From assembly GCA_947442115.1 (NCBI GenBank), contig CANEVK010000084.1, forward strand, positions 1-9,671: a stretch of 9,671 bases of DNA. The letters are read 5' to 3'. The stretch's first letter is position 1, and every line of letters begins with the position of its first letter. The notes beneath the pieces were generated by a model. The model worked only from the letters and a program-made list of their open reading frames with translations, was not told where the DNA came from and did not search any database. Below are positions 1-6,698 of this stretch, piece by piece. The translations under genes and the position numbers were made by a program. This stretch comes from Bacteriovoracaceae bacterium (GTDB taxonomy: Bacteria > Bdellovibrionota > Bacteriovoracia > Bacteriovoracales > Bacteriovoracaceae).

Positions 1-1
1 A

Positions 2-286
2 AAAGATCTTGCAAGTGAGCTTAAGGTTGCAGTTATCGATGTCTCTGAATCAGGTTTAGGACTAGTTTTCTCAGAGAATAATAGAAATTTTTTGAAGAAT
101 AATAGAATTCTTTGGATTACAACTCTTCAACATCAAAATCTTGATACTCCAGTCATTGCTGAAGTTGTTTATATCAATAGTGATGTCGATTCTGGTTTTC
201 AAAATAAGAGACAGAAAAACCTAAAAGTTGGTTTAAAAATCTCAGGCTCTTTGCCTGATGATATCCTGTCCCGTTTTATTCAGTGA
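2..286 (+). CDS. PilZ-domain protein, C-terminal part (5' end outside window)
   Basis: The open frame runs in from the left edge without a start, giving 94 residues to the TGA at 284-286. Near the edge it reads IDVSESGLGLVFS, which carries the D-x-S-x-x-G signature of PilZ domains (window residues 13-18). A beta-rich stretch with PVIAEVVYI and a closing VGLKISG strand follows, as expected for the end of a PilZ beta-barrel. PilZ domains bind cyclic di-GMP and act as receptors in motility, adhesion or envelope control. The RxxxR half of the binding site would lie upstream and cannot be checked, so ligand binding is unproven. An internal TTG at 92 looks like a start but lies inside the domain, so I treat the gene as truncated by the window. 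The M23 peptidase gene starts 7 bp after this stop, suggesting a shared transcript. Confidence 0.72.
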   Translation, partial: KDLASELKVAVIDVSESGLGLVFSENNRNFLKNNRILWITTLQHQNLDTPVIAEVVYINSDVDSGFQNKRQKNLKVGLKISGSLPDDILSRFIQ

Positions 287-293
287 GGATTCA

Positions 294-1265
294 ATGAAGT
301 TTTTAATAGTGATGATTTTTTTGATAAACACGGCGTTTTCCCATGAAAACGTGGTTCGAACCAAGGCCGATAATTTCGCGACGGGTGTGTACACTGGACA
401 AAAATCAAATCCATGGCCTTTTCCTTTGCTTTCTATTGGTCATAACATGCAATCTTATCAAGACTACTCAGGTTCACCCTATTGGCATGATGGTCTAGAT
501 ATTCGCTCTCTTCCAGATCAGCCCATTTATTCTGCGACATCTGGAAAAGTCATTAATATTGAAAATTATATCTCCGGTAATCACCTCTATTGGGAAGTTG
601 CGATTTTAGATGAAGAAGGTTTTGCCTGGAAATATCATCATGTGGCCAAAGAAAGTATTACAGAGGAAATCAAAAAAGCCTATGCGACCGGAGAAAAGAT
701 TTCTAAAGGCACATTAATCGGGCAAGTTGTAAGATGGCCAATTTCAAGTTTCGGTGAGGTTTATCATCATTTGCATCTTCTCGTTGTCGCTGCAGATGGA
801 AAGTACATTAATCCATTTTTAATGATGGAGCCTCTTGCTGATACTGTCGCCCCTACAATTTCGAGAATCGGGATTAGCAAAAATCATAAAATCTTAGATC
901 GAGTAACTGAAGTCAAGGGAGCACACGCACTTTTTGTTGAAGCAAGTGATCTTGTTTTGCACCATAAATTTATACTTCCTCCTCACAGGATTTCTTTTCG
1001 TTTGGACCAAGGTCCAGAAAAAGAATTATGGACTTTTGTTCATCTTCCATCGGGTAGAAATGATGTTGATTTTATCAATGATTTTTATCTGAAGGGGACA
1101 TGCGGAGATTATTCTTGTCGAAAAATTTATATAAACCTGAACTTTTCCATCTCTAGGCCAAGATCTGAGTTCAATCTTGCTCCTGGCGAACACACCGTAG
1201 AGGTTATCGTTGAGGATGTTGTAGGTAATAAAGCCTCAAAGGATTTTACTTGGAAGGTTCTTTAG
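294..1265 (+). CDS. Secreted M23 (LytM-type) metallopeptidase with C-terminal Ig-like region
   Basis: This 323-aa protein is probably a periplasmic or exported peptidoglycan endopeptidase. An N-terminal signal peptide (MKFLIVMIFLINTAFS, cleaved near residue 16) is followed by an M23 domain at about residues 55-178. The zinc ligands are present: H65-x-G-x-D69 (WHDGLDI) and H159-L-H161. H115/H116 in KYHHV match the extra active-site His, so the enzyme looks catalytically intact. Residues 185-323 form a second region that ends in a beta-sandwich-like strand pattern (PGEHTVEVIVEDVVGNKAS). It holds a close Cys pair, C270/C275, that could form a disulfide. The start at ATG 294 is preferred over ATG 258 because a TGAGGA Shine-Dalgarno sits just before it, the signal peptide begins there, and the 258 start would overlap the PilZ gene. 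The substrate bond is unknown. It could remodel the cell's own wall or, in a predator, the prey wall; the latter is only speculation from the suspected lineage. Confidence 0.88.
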   Translation: MKFLIVMIFLINTAFSHENVVRTKADNFATGVYTGQKSNPWPFPLLSIGHNMQSYQDYSGSPYWHDGLDIRSLPDQPIYSATSGKVINIENYISGNHLYWEVAILDEEGFAWKYHHVAKESITEEIKKAYATGEKISKGTLIGQVVRWPISSFGEVYHHLHLLVVAADGKYINPFLMMEPLADTVAPTISRIGISKNHKILDRVTEVKGAHALFVEASDLVLHHKFILPPHRISFRLDQGPEKELWTFVHLPSGRNDVDFINDFYLKGTCGDYSCRKIYINLNFSISRPRSEFNLAPGEHTVEVIVEDVVGNKASKDFTWKVL

Positions 1266-3681
1266 CTTTCAATGACTCCTTGATTTGTAGGTTTTGAGAA
1301 ACCTTAAAAGTTTTCAGTAAGGCCTCTCTCTTACCTGGACCCTCTTTTAATGTGACATTAAAATAGTGGCTTATAGTATTTAAGTAATCTACAGGTAATG
1401 ATTTATCATTTGATTTTGCTTCATAGTTTCTTGTTTCACTATTAAAGGTCAGTAAAATTTCATGATTATTTATCATGATAATTAATTTTTCCCCTTCCTT
1501 TAATTTAATGATTTCTTCAGAATGAGATTTAAGTAAATCTTTCAATTTTTCTTTGAATAGCGCAACCTGGCCAAGATCTTCCTCGTTAACCTCTATTTCT
1601 ATTTCATTAACTCCTGCAGAGTTCTTACTAAGCGAAAGGCTAGGGACCATTAACTGATTCTCTGATGCCGGTGAGCGTCTGAGCTGAGCTTCTTGAAGGG
1701 CTTTATTATATGACTCAGAAATAGATTTTTTATGTGGGGCAGATAATTGTGAGTTTTCCCTCGATGATATTTTTGGAATGACGCTATTCGTTTCAGGAGT
1801 GACTGTTGTAGGTCTCGTCAATTGAGTTGTTTCTACTTCATCTTCCCGATTCATATATGGAGTCGTTTTTTGAGGGGCCGAAGGATTAGAGTTTTGTGCT
1901 AACCCACTGACCGTTGTAGGTGATTTCCCTGGTTTATTTTTTAAGTAATTTAATATTTTTTTCTGTTCCTCTTCATTAAGAGAACTAAAATCACTGGTAA
2001 CTTTTTGAGTGTTCTGAGTTTCATTCATGTGGCCTGAGGCATTATCTTTATTGTGGGGAACATTCATGAAATCTGGTGTGGGATTCATATTTTGAGATTT
2101 CTTCTCAAATGCCATCTGTTGCGAAGGTCGCTTCATTCCTTTAGCTCCTTGCGGTTGGTTGATCTCTTTTTGAAAAGAGACCACATCACGAGGCTGTGAA
2201 TTATCTGTCTGGGTATGGCCAGGGAGGATACCTTCTTTTTTTAATAGATCTACGGCATAACTATCTACTCCTGTTCCACTTTGCGGAAGACCCTGACCAA
2301 TTAATGATCTTAATATCTCATTAATATTTCTGTCTGAAGTATTGGCAAGGCGCTGATACGCTTTATCCGTTTTTAAAAGGTCATAGTTTGCAAGCATCTG
2401 ACATTCACGTAATTCTTTGTCTTGAGAACAATGTGTCGAATCTTTGCTTGCTTTACAAATAGCGTTGGCATCGTAACCAATCGATCTATCATAAGCATCT
2501 GTTTTAAATGTTTCCTGAGGAAGACTCACAAGGCTTGGGTCATTATTTTTATTTATTTTTAATATTTCATTAAAATTTAGCGCTCCTGTCTTTTGAGACT
2601 GGTTATTATACTCAAGGCAAAAGTTTTGTAATTTTCTTTCGGCTTCTTCATCACTTAAGTCAGAAAAATTTTTCTTATTAATAATGCCCATGACTTTGGC
2701 ATTGTCTGCGAAATAAGGAGTTTCAGGGGAGCAATGAATTTTTTCGAGAATTTCTGCAGCTTGAGTCATGGCCATGAAACACCGGTCAGAGATCGTTTTA
2801 GAAAATTGAAGGGCAGGGCCTGAGCTATTAAGCATTTCAACAATTTTTTTATTGTCTGCATCGTTTGGAATAGAGTCGACGAATTTTCTAAATTCATCAG
2901 GCCGAGTAATCAAAGCCTTAACGAGTGGGTGAGTAAGAATTGATCTTGTTTTTCCAATGATGTTTTTATTTTTTACTTTGTCTGATTTTGATAATTCCTC
3001 GATCGCCTGATCCAAATTTTTGGAATTTGAAAAGTCGATATTTTTTAATTCATTAAGTAGATCTTTTGTAAGGAGTGATTCGTGATATCTCATTTGAGCT
3101 GAGATCACATGATTCTCTTTAAGTTTTGGAGAACATTCATTGGCCAGCGGTCTTTTTAATAAACTCTCACCCTTGATTTGATCTTCACTTAGAATATTTG
3201 CAAGTTCTGTGGCTATGGTATTTTGGGATTTAGTTTTTAAGGACTTAAGGAACTTGTCATTGGTAGGTAGACATTTTGGGGCCTGAAGCTTCTCAAATTG
3301 ACAATTATTAATTGCATCTTTTGGATCAAGAGGAAGAGAAAAAGAAGATCTTACCTTCATGAGATCAATGGTAATGAAACTTAATTCCTTCTCAAGCTCT
3401 GCGAATACGGCTTCGCTTAATTCTTTTCTTTTCTGTTGTTTATATTCCTCAGATTCTATTTTTAATTGAGAAAATGGATTATGACATTTTTTACAAAACT
3501 TTTTAGTTTTCTTTTCAGTATAAATTTCAGATGTGACTTCTTCTTTTTTTAAATCATCACTTAAACACTTGTAGTCCATAAGTTCTACAACAGGTTGCCC
3601 GTTCAGCGGGTGAGGAGTTGCACACTCTTCAGCTTGTGAGCTAAGAGATATGAAAAGTACTGGAATTAATATCTTTATCAT
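1246..3681 (-). CDS. Large secreted hypothetical protein with one CxxCH motif and a disordered middle
   Basis: I do not recognise a named family in this 811-aa protein. It has a signal peptide (MIKILIPVLFISLSSQA, cleavage near residue 17). Residues 18-430 hold all 13 cysteines, including a single C63-K-K-C66-H67, and are otherwise helical and Lys/Glu-rich, as for an oxidised periplasmic domain. Residues about 485-690 are rich in N, Q, S, T and P, and are probably disordered. Residues about 690-800 have no Cys and look like a small folded alpha/beta domain (EIEIEVNEEDLGQVALFKEK, then KLIIMINNHEILLTF). The start ATG overlaps the stop of the 208-aa gene by 4 bp (ATGA) and has AAAGGA just upstream, so the two are translationally coupled and likely work together. 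The 3' end overlaps the convergent peptidase gene by 20 bp. CxxCH could bind heme c, bind a metal, or be a chance disulfide pair. Nothing else here looks like a cytochrome. Confidence 0.8.
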   Translation of the reverse strand: MIKILIPVLFISLSSQAEECATPHPLNGQPVVELMDYKCLSDDLKKEEVTSEIYTEKKTKKFCKKCHNPFSQLKIESEEYKQQKRKELSEAVFAELEKELSFITIDLMKVRSSFSLPLDPKDAINNCQFEKLQAPKCLPTNDKFLKSLKTKSQNTIATELANILSEDQIKGESLLKRPLANECSPKLKENHVISAQMRYHESLLTKDLLNELKNIDFSNSKNLDQAIEELSKSDKVKNKNIIGKTRSILTHPLVKALITRPDEFRKFVDSIPNDADNKKIVEMLNSSGPALQFSKTISDRCFMAMTQAAEILEKIHCSPETPYFADNAKVMGIINKKNFSDLSDEEAERKLQNFCLEYNNQSQKTGALNFNEILKINKNNDPSLVSLPQETFKTDAYDRSIGYDANAICKASKDSTHCSQDKELRECQMLANYDLLKTDKAYQRLANTSDRNINEILRSLIGQGLPQSGTGVDSYAVDLLKKEGILPGHTQTDNSQPRDVVSFQKEINQPQGAKGMKRPSQQMAFEKKSQNMNPTPDFMNVPHNKDNASGHMNETQNTQKVTSDFSSLNEEEQKKILNYLKNKPGKSPTTVSGLAQNSNPSAPQKTTPYMNREDEVETTQLTRPTTVTPETNSVIPKISSRENSQLSAPHKKSISESYNKALQEAQLRRSPASENQLMVPSLSLSKNSAGVNEIEIEVNEEDLGQVALFKEKLKDLLKSHSEEIIKLKEGEKLIIMINNHEILLTFNSETRNYEAKSNDKSLPVDYLNTISHYFNVTLKEGPGKREALLKTFKVSQNLQIKESLKAKEPSK

Positions 3682-4304
3682 AAATCCTTTGAGTGCTTAG
3701 CACCTTGTGCTTTTAATAGGCTATACAGGTTTTCGTATTCTTTAATTTTTGAATTAACATCGACAGGAGATTTTTTATAACGATCAATTTCTTCCTTGAG
3801 ATAGTCTACAATCGTTTTACCATCTGTAGGATCCTTAAAGTTCATATCGAGTTTATAGTTTTTTACAGCATCTAAAATGAAAATACTAAAACCTGTATCG
3901 AGGCTTAGTTTTGTAATGTTACCTCTTGGCACTTGAACCCCAGGGTAATCACAAGAAAATGAAGTTCTGTATTTGTTCCACATTTGCTGGACTTTAAGTC
4001 GTGCCTCCTCAAGATTTTCTTCTCCATCTTGTGCGCAGGACATTTTCCAGAGTGTTTCTTGATATTTAAAACTTAATTCACTCTCTTCACTGGCCTCTTT
4101 TTTAGTATAGACTTGATCACAAATTTGTTCGAATTGCTGAGTAGTTGGTTGAGGGCACTCTTGAGTCGCAAGAGTTATTTTTTCAATATCTTTTAAATTA
4201 TTTGCAAGTTTTGAGCTTGTTGTGCAGTCTGAAGCTTTTGAATTTGCTTTTGTGTTCAGCATGATAAAAATGCTTAGGAACAAAATAATTTTTGTACTTT
4301 TCAT
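3678..4304 (-). CDS. Small secreted hypothetical protein, possible ankyrin-like C-terminal segment
   Basis: This 208-aa protein is of unknown function and is first in a two-gene operon. The N-terminus MKSTKIILFLSIFIMLNTKA is a clear signal peptide; cleavage after A20 or A24 is plausible. The mature part has five Cys (C27, C50, C62, C90, C118) in its first half, consistent with an exported, oxidised protein. Residues about 135-178 (a helix, then KLDMNFKDPTDGKTIVDYLK) resemble a single degenerate ankyrin repeat, where 'D-x-x-G-K-T-x-x-D-Y-L' is the turn-plus-helix signature. This is a weak match by eye. GAGGTG lies 5 bp before the ATG at 4304-4302 as a good ribosome binding site. The stop overlaps the ATG of the 811-aa gene by 4 bp, so the proteins are likely made together and may be partners. 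A candidate sigma-28-type promoter lies upstream. Confidence 0.78.
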   Translation of the reverse strand: MKSTKIILFLSIFIMLNTKANSKASDCTTSSKLANNLKDIEKITLATQECPQPTTQQFEQICDQVYTKKEASEESELSFKYQETLWKMSCAQDGEENLEEARLKVQQMWNKYRTSFSCDYPGVQVPRGNITKLSLDTGFSIFILDAVKNYKLDMNFKDPTDGKTIVDYLKEEIDRYKKSPVDVNSKIKEYENLYSLLKAQGAKHSKDL

Positions 4305-4311
4305 AACACCT

Positions 4312-4336
4312 CGTTAAGTCGTTGTTCGTCTTAACG
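4312..4336. repeat. 7-bp perfect inverted repeat just before the secreted-protein operon
   Basis: CGTTAAG (4312-4318) and CTTAACG (4330-4336) are perfect inverted copies separated by 11 bp. On the minus strand the second arm abuts the AGGTG ribosome binding site of the 208-aa gene, and the first arm overlaps the -10-like GCCGTTAA. It could be an operator for a dimeric regulator or an mRNA hairpin masking the ribosome binding site. A 7-bp AT-rich repeat can also arise by chance. Confidence 0.35.
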
Positions 4337-4358
4337 GCTTGTTATCAGGCTTACTTGA
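4331..4358 (-). promoter_or_regulatory. Candidate sigma-28 (FliA)-type promoter for the secreted-protein operon
   Basis: Read on the minus strand, TCAAGTAA (4358-4351), 12 bp, GCCGTTAA (4338-4331) resembles the enterobacterial FliA consensus TAAAGTTT-N11-GCCGATAA. Seven of eight bases match in the -10 box and five of eight in the -35 box, and the spacer is one base longer. It lies 27 bp before the ATG of the 208-aa gene. I found no better sigma-70 match in this 120-bp gap. The call rests on a consensus from another group of bacteria, so it is tentative. Confidence 0.38.
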
Positions 4359-4424
4359 GCGGATTTATTTACGTAAGCGCGCCCTAAGTGCCTAAAATCA
4401 TGAAGATCTCCTAGAGAGAAATTT

Positions 4425-5717
4425 TTATGGGGAAGGCGAGGCTTTGGCCTCAAGGGGAGGAGACTTTTTGTCATCCACTAGGGCGGCAATAACTAAATCG
4501 CCACTTACATTCAGGGTTGTACGGCACATATCCAAGAAACGATCGACCCCGAGAATAAGCGCAATACCTTCCGCAGGAATACCAACTCCATTCATGATAA
4601 TCATAATGAGTGGTAAAGATCCGCCTGGAACTCCAGCAGTGCCAATTCCAGCGATGATACACATCAGGACAACTTGAAGTTGTTGGGTTGTGGAAAGATC
4701 GACACCGAAGACTTGGGCAAGAAAAAGAACTGTGACTCCTTCAAAAAGTGCTGTTCCATTTTGATTGGCCGTTGCTCCTACTGTGAGGACAAAACGAGAG
4801 ACTGCTGGTGTCAGTCCAAGTTTTGTTTCAGCTGTTTCAATTGATTTAGGTAAGCATGCATTAGAAGATGAAGTTGAAAAAGCATAAAGCATCACGTCTT
4901 TTGTATCTGAAAAAAACTTAAGGGGAGAGCGACGGGCGACAAATTTTAACAGTGCTGAATAGACAACAAATTGTTGTATCAGAAGACCCAGAACCACCAC
5001 CGCCGAAAAATAAAAAAGTGATTCAAAAATGCTTAAGCCGAAGCGGAAGGCCGTGTTAAAGACAATGGCAAAAACAGCGATAGGGGCTATTTTCATGGCA
5101 AGTTCAACAATTTTGAGTGAGGCATTAAAAATTTCTTCAAAGATCGCCATGATCCTTAGTTCAACCTTATCCTCGGAATTTTTTTGATAAAGGTAAAAGG
5201 CAAATCCAAAAAAAAGAGCACAAAACATAAGCGCCAGCATTTCTCCTTCTAAAGCTTTGACTGCTGCTTCAAGTGGATTTTTTGGGATAACCTCTACAAG
5301 AGCTTGAGCGAATGATTTTGAGTTCTTGGCATTTTGAGTGATTGTTTCAATATTGGATTTCGTTGTTTCAAACAAAGACGTATCAATTTTAAATCCCTTT
5401 CCAGGTTGGAAGAAATTAACAAGTCCGATTCCAATCAGTACAGAAAAAGTAGAGGCAATAACGGTGTAGAGCAAAGTTTTAGAGGCCACTTTCCCAACAC
5501 CTTGATGCTTGGCAAGGTCATAAACACCTAAGACCAGTGCTGAAAAAACCATAGGAACAACAATCATAAAGAGGAGTCTAAGAAAAATTTGTCCAACGGG
5601 AACCATGAGAAATTCATTAATTTTTTGAACCCATACAATGTTTTGGTAAGGGTGAACTAATGTTCCTAAAATAATCCCAGCAATAAGACCTAGGACTAGC
5701 TTGTAATGGTTTTTCAT
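4425..5717 (-). CDS. Dicarboxylate/amino acid:cation symporter (DAACS/SDF family)
   Basis: This 430-aa inner-membrane protein is a secondary transporter of the GltPh/GltP/DctA fold that takes up acidic amino acids or C4-dicarboxylates with cations. The whole family pattern is present. Hydrophobic helices run from residue 5 on. The serine-rich hairpin 1 (STSSSN, 281-286), the TM7 motif NQNGT (318-322), hairpin 2 (GTAGVPGGS, 359-367) and TM8 (D392, D396, R399, N403, D407) all align with GltPh D390, D394, R397, N401 and D405. The TM7 motif is unusual: most relatives have NMDGT, whose Asp helps bind sodium. The start at 5717 is chosen over an in-frame ATG at 5732 because GGAG lies 5 bp upstream of it, while the longer form has no ribosome binding site. 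The length is typical. Substrate cannot be assigned from sequence. The gene appears to be a single unit; the tail (KSPPLEAKASPSP) is a short cytoplasmic extension. Confidence 0.93.
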   Translation of the reverse strand: MKNHYKLVLGLIAGIILGTLVHPYQNIVWVQKINEFLMVPVGQIFLRLLFMIVVPMVFSALVLGVYDLAKHQGVGKVASKTLLYTVIASTFSVLIGIGLVNFFQPGKGFKIDTSLFETTKSNIETITQNAKNSKSFAQALVEVIPKNPLEAAVKALEGEMLALMFCALFFGFAFYLYQKNSEDKVELRIMAIFEEIFNASLKIVELAMKIAPIAVFAIVFNTAFRFGLSIFESLFYFSAVVVLGLLIQQFVVYSALLKFVARRSPLKFFSDTKDVMLYAFSTSSSNACLPKSIETAETKLGLTPAVSRFVLTVGATANQNGTALFEGVTVLFLAQVFGVDLSTTQQLQVVLMCIIAGIGTAGVPGGSLPLIMIIMNGVGIPAEGIALILGVDRFLDMCRTTLNVSGDLVIAALVDDKKSPPLEAKASPSP

Positions 5718-5830
5718 TTTGACTCCATTCAAAGATGATCCGTTTATTTTAGGGCTTTTTTATGGAAATAAGGAAAGTATTTGGAAAAAGGGAGGGCTAT
5801 AAATATCATTTGTTTACAAGATTGAAGCTT

Positions 5831-5866
5831 AAAAAAAAAAGCCCAATAAACTGAAGTTTATTAGGC
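5831..5866 (-). terminator. Strong intrinsic terminator of the 38-aa gene
   Basis: GCCCAATAAAC (5841-5851), loop TGAA, GTTTATTAGGC (5856-5866) form an 11-position stem with one mismatch. On the minus strand it is followed directly by ten Ts (5840-5831). It starts 21 bp after the stop codon of the 38-aa gene. A short TTTT on the other side (5869-5872) may give weak termination in the plus direction. Confidence 0.88.
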
Positions 5867-5887
5867 CGTTTTAGAAAAATGTTAAAA

Positions 5888-6004
5888 CTACTTTTTCTTG
5901 CTCGCTTTACCAGCAGCAATTTTGTCTTTAATTTTTGCTTTTTTCTTTGCTTGCCCTTTGCGGCGTAGCATTTTTACAGCTTTGCTTTTACGACCAAAAC
6001 CCAT
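5888..6004 (-). CDS. 38-aa strongly basic small protein
   Basis: The frame ATG 6004-6002 to TAG 5890-5888 encodes 38 residues, beginning MGFGRKSKAVKMLRRK and ending KASKKK; 17 of the 38 are Lys or Arg. There is no hydrophobic segment, so it is cytoplasmic and most likely sits on RNA or DNA, for example at the ribosome or nucleoid. I do not recognise the exact family. It recalls short basic accessory ribosomal proteins in style, not in any motif I can name. The gene has every sign of being real and well expressed: AAGGA 6 bp before the ATG, a sigma-70 promoter with 17-bp spacing 30 bp upstream, and a strong terminator 21 bp downstream. It is transcribed alone, divergent from the YceI-like gene. 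The short transcript could also act as an RNA, but the ribosome binding site and clean frame favour a protein. Confidence 0.72.
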   Translation of the reverse strand: MGFGRKSKAVKMLRRKGQAKKKAKIKDKIAAGKASKKK

Positions 6005-6033
6005 AATCCATCCTTGTTGCTAAAGTTTTTTCA

Positions 6034-6062
6034 ATTGTAAAGATTTGGAGACTGAATGACAA
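6034..6062 (-). promoter_or_regulatory. Sigma-70-type promoter of the 38-aa gene
   Basis: On the minus strand, TTGTCA (6062-6057), a 17-bp spacer and TACAAT (6039-6034) differ from the sigma-70 consensus TTGACA-N17-TATAAT by one base in each box. Transcription would begin near 6027, giving a leader of about 22 nt before the ATG at 6004. The -35 box read on the other strand (ATGACA, 6056-6061) could also serve the divergent YceI-like gene, but no well-spaced -10 box follows there. Confidence 0.65.
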
Positions 6063-6110
6063 TGGGGTGGCCTATAACTGTAAATTATTTATTAGCTTTT
6101 TGGAGGTTGC

Positions 6111-6689
6111 GTGAAAACATTATTAGCCCTTTCTCTGGCCCTCATCTCTCTTTCTGCCTCGGCCGGGAAGCAATTATGCACTTTTGATTTTAAGAAAGAT
6201 GGTTCAAATCTAAGCTGGACTGCTTTTAAAACTCCAAAGAAGGTTGGTGTGAAAGCAAAATTCAAAGATTATAAAATGAGCTATACTCAGTCTGCGTCCC
6301 TAGATGCACTTCTAGCTTCTGCATTAATCGAGGTCAATTCACAATCTGTTGAGTCAGGTGATAAAGGCAGAGATGTTAAAATCATGACTTTCTTTTTTAA
6401 GAAAATGACTAAGGGGACAAATATCAACGGTAAAGTTCTTAAAGCAACAGCGGATAAGGCGCAAGTTGAATTTACGATGAACGGAGTGACAAAAGTTTTA
6501 GACATGAAAGTTGCTTTTGATGAAAAACTATCAAGCCTTGCTCTTACAGGGAAAATGGATGTCTTAGAATTTGGACTTCAAGAAAGCCTATCGGCAATCA
6601 CAAAGGCTTGTTATGCAAAACATGAAGGTGTGACTTGGCCTGACGTCGAATTAGAGTTTATTGTTCCAGTGATTAAATCTTGTAAGTAA
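6111..6689 (+). CDS. Secreted YceI-like protein
   Basis: This 192-aa exported protein has a signal peptide ending SLSASA, cleaved near residue 18. The mature part follows the YceI pattern. It opens with a strand, SNLSWTAFKTPKKVGVKAKF. The central 'S-V-E-S-G-D-x-G-R-D' (about 79-88), followed by a paired-Phe stretch (IMTFFFKKM), matches the family's 'S-x-x-T-x-x-x-x-R-D ... FF' block. A second half with a 'G-x-V-x-K' type strand (FTMNGVTKVLDMKVAF) completes it. YceI proteins are periplasmic lipocalin-like barrels that bind polyisoprenoid lipids; actual roles are mostly unknown. Translation starts at GTG 6111 with GGAGG 5 bp upstream; there is no better in-frame ATG before the signal peptide. 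Two Cys (C23 and near the C-terminus) could pair. A shared hairpin terminator follows. Sequence divergence from typical YceI is notable, so the ligand may differ. Confidence 0.75.
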   Translation: MKTLLALSLALISLSASAGKQLCTFDFKKDGSNLSWTAFKTPKKVGVKAKFKDYKMSYTQSASLDALLASALIEVNSQSVESGDKGRDVKIMTFFFKKMTKGTNINGKVLKATADKAQVEFTMNGVTKVLDMKVAFDEKLSSLALTGKMDVLEFGLQESLSAITKACYAKHEGVTWPDVELEFIVPVIKSCK

Positions 6690-6698
6690 ACTCTTCAA

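Noticed and set aside
92..286. Complete 64-aa gene starting at TTG 92
   Set aside because: The frame is open to the left edge and the upstream residues contain the PilZ signature, so TTG 92 is an internal codon of a truncated gene.
365..373. GGCCGATAA as a sigma-28 -10 box
   Set aside because: It sits inside the peptidase coding region with no -35 match at the right spacing.
1289..1304. Hairpin AGGTTT-TGAG-AAACCT as terminator of the peptidase gene
   Set aside because: The stem is only 6 bp, no T run follows, and it lies in coding sequence of the opposing gene.
4438..4451. GAGGC-TTTG-GCCTC hairpin as symporter terminator
   Set aside because: It has a five-pair stem inside the coding sequence and no adjoining T run on the minus strand.
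4444..4677. Plus-strand frame opposite the symporter gene
   Set aside because: It lies antisense to the conserved hairpin 2 and TM8 coding region, has no ribosome binding site and gives a low-complexity product. The same applies to frames at 4471-4662, 5334-5531, 6287-6505, 7510-7695, 8731-8946 and 8917-9099.
5717..5732. Longer symporter start at ATG 5732 (five extra residues)
   Set aside because: It has no ribosome binding site, whereas GGAG sits 5 bp before ATG 5717.
6070..6077. GCCTATAA as a sigma-28 -10 box for the YceI-like gene
   Set aside because: No TAAAGTTT- or TCAAG-like element occurs 11-12 bp upstream.
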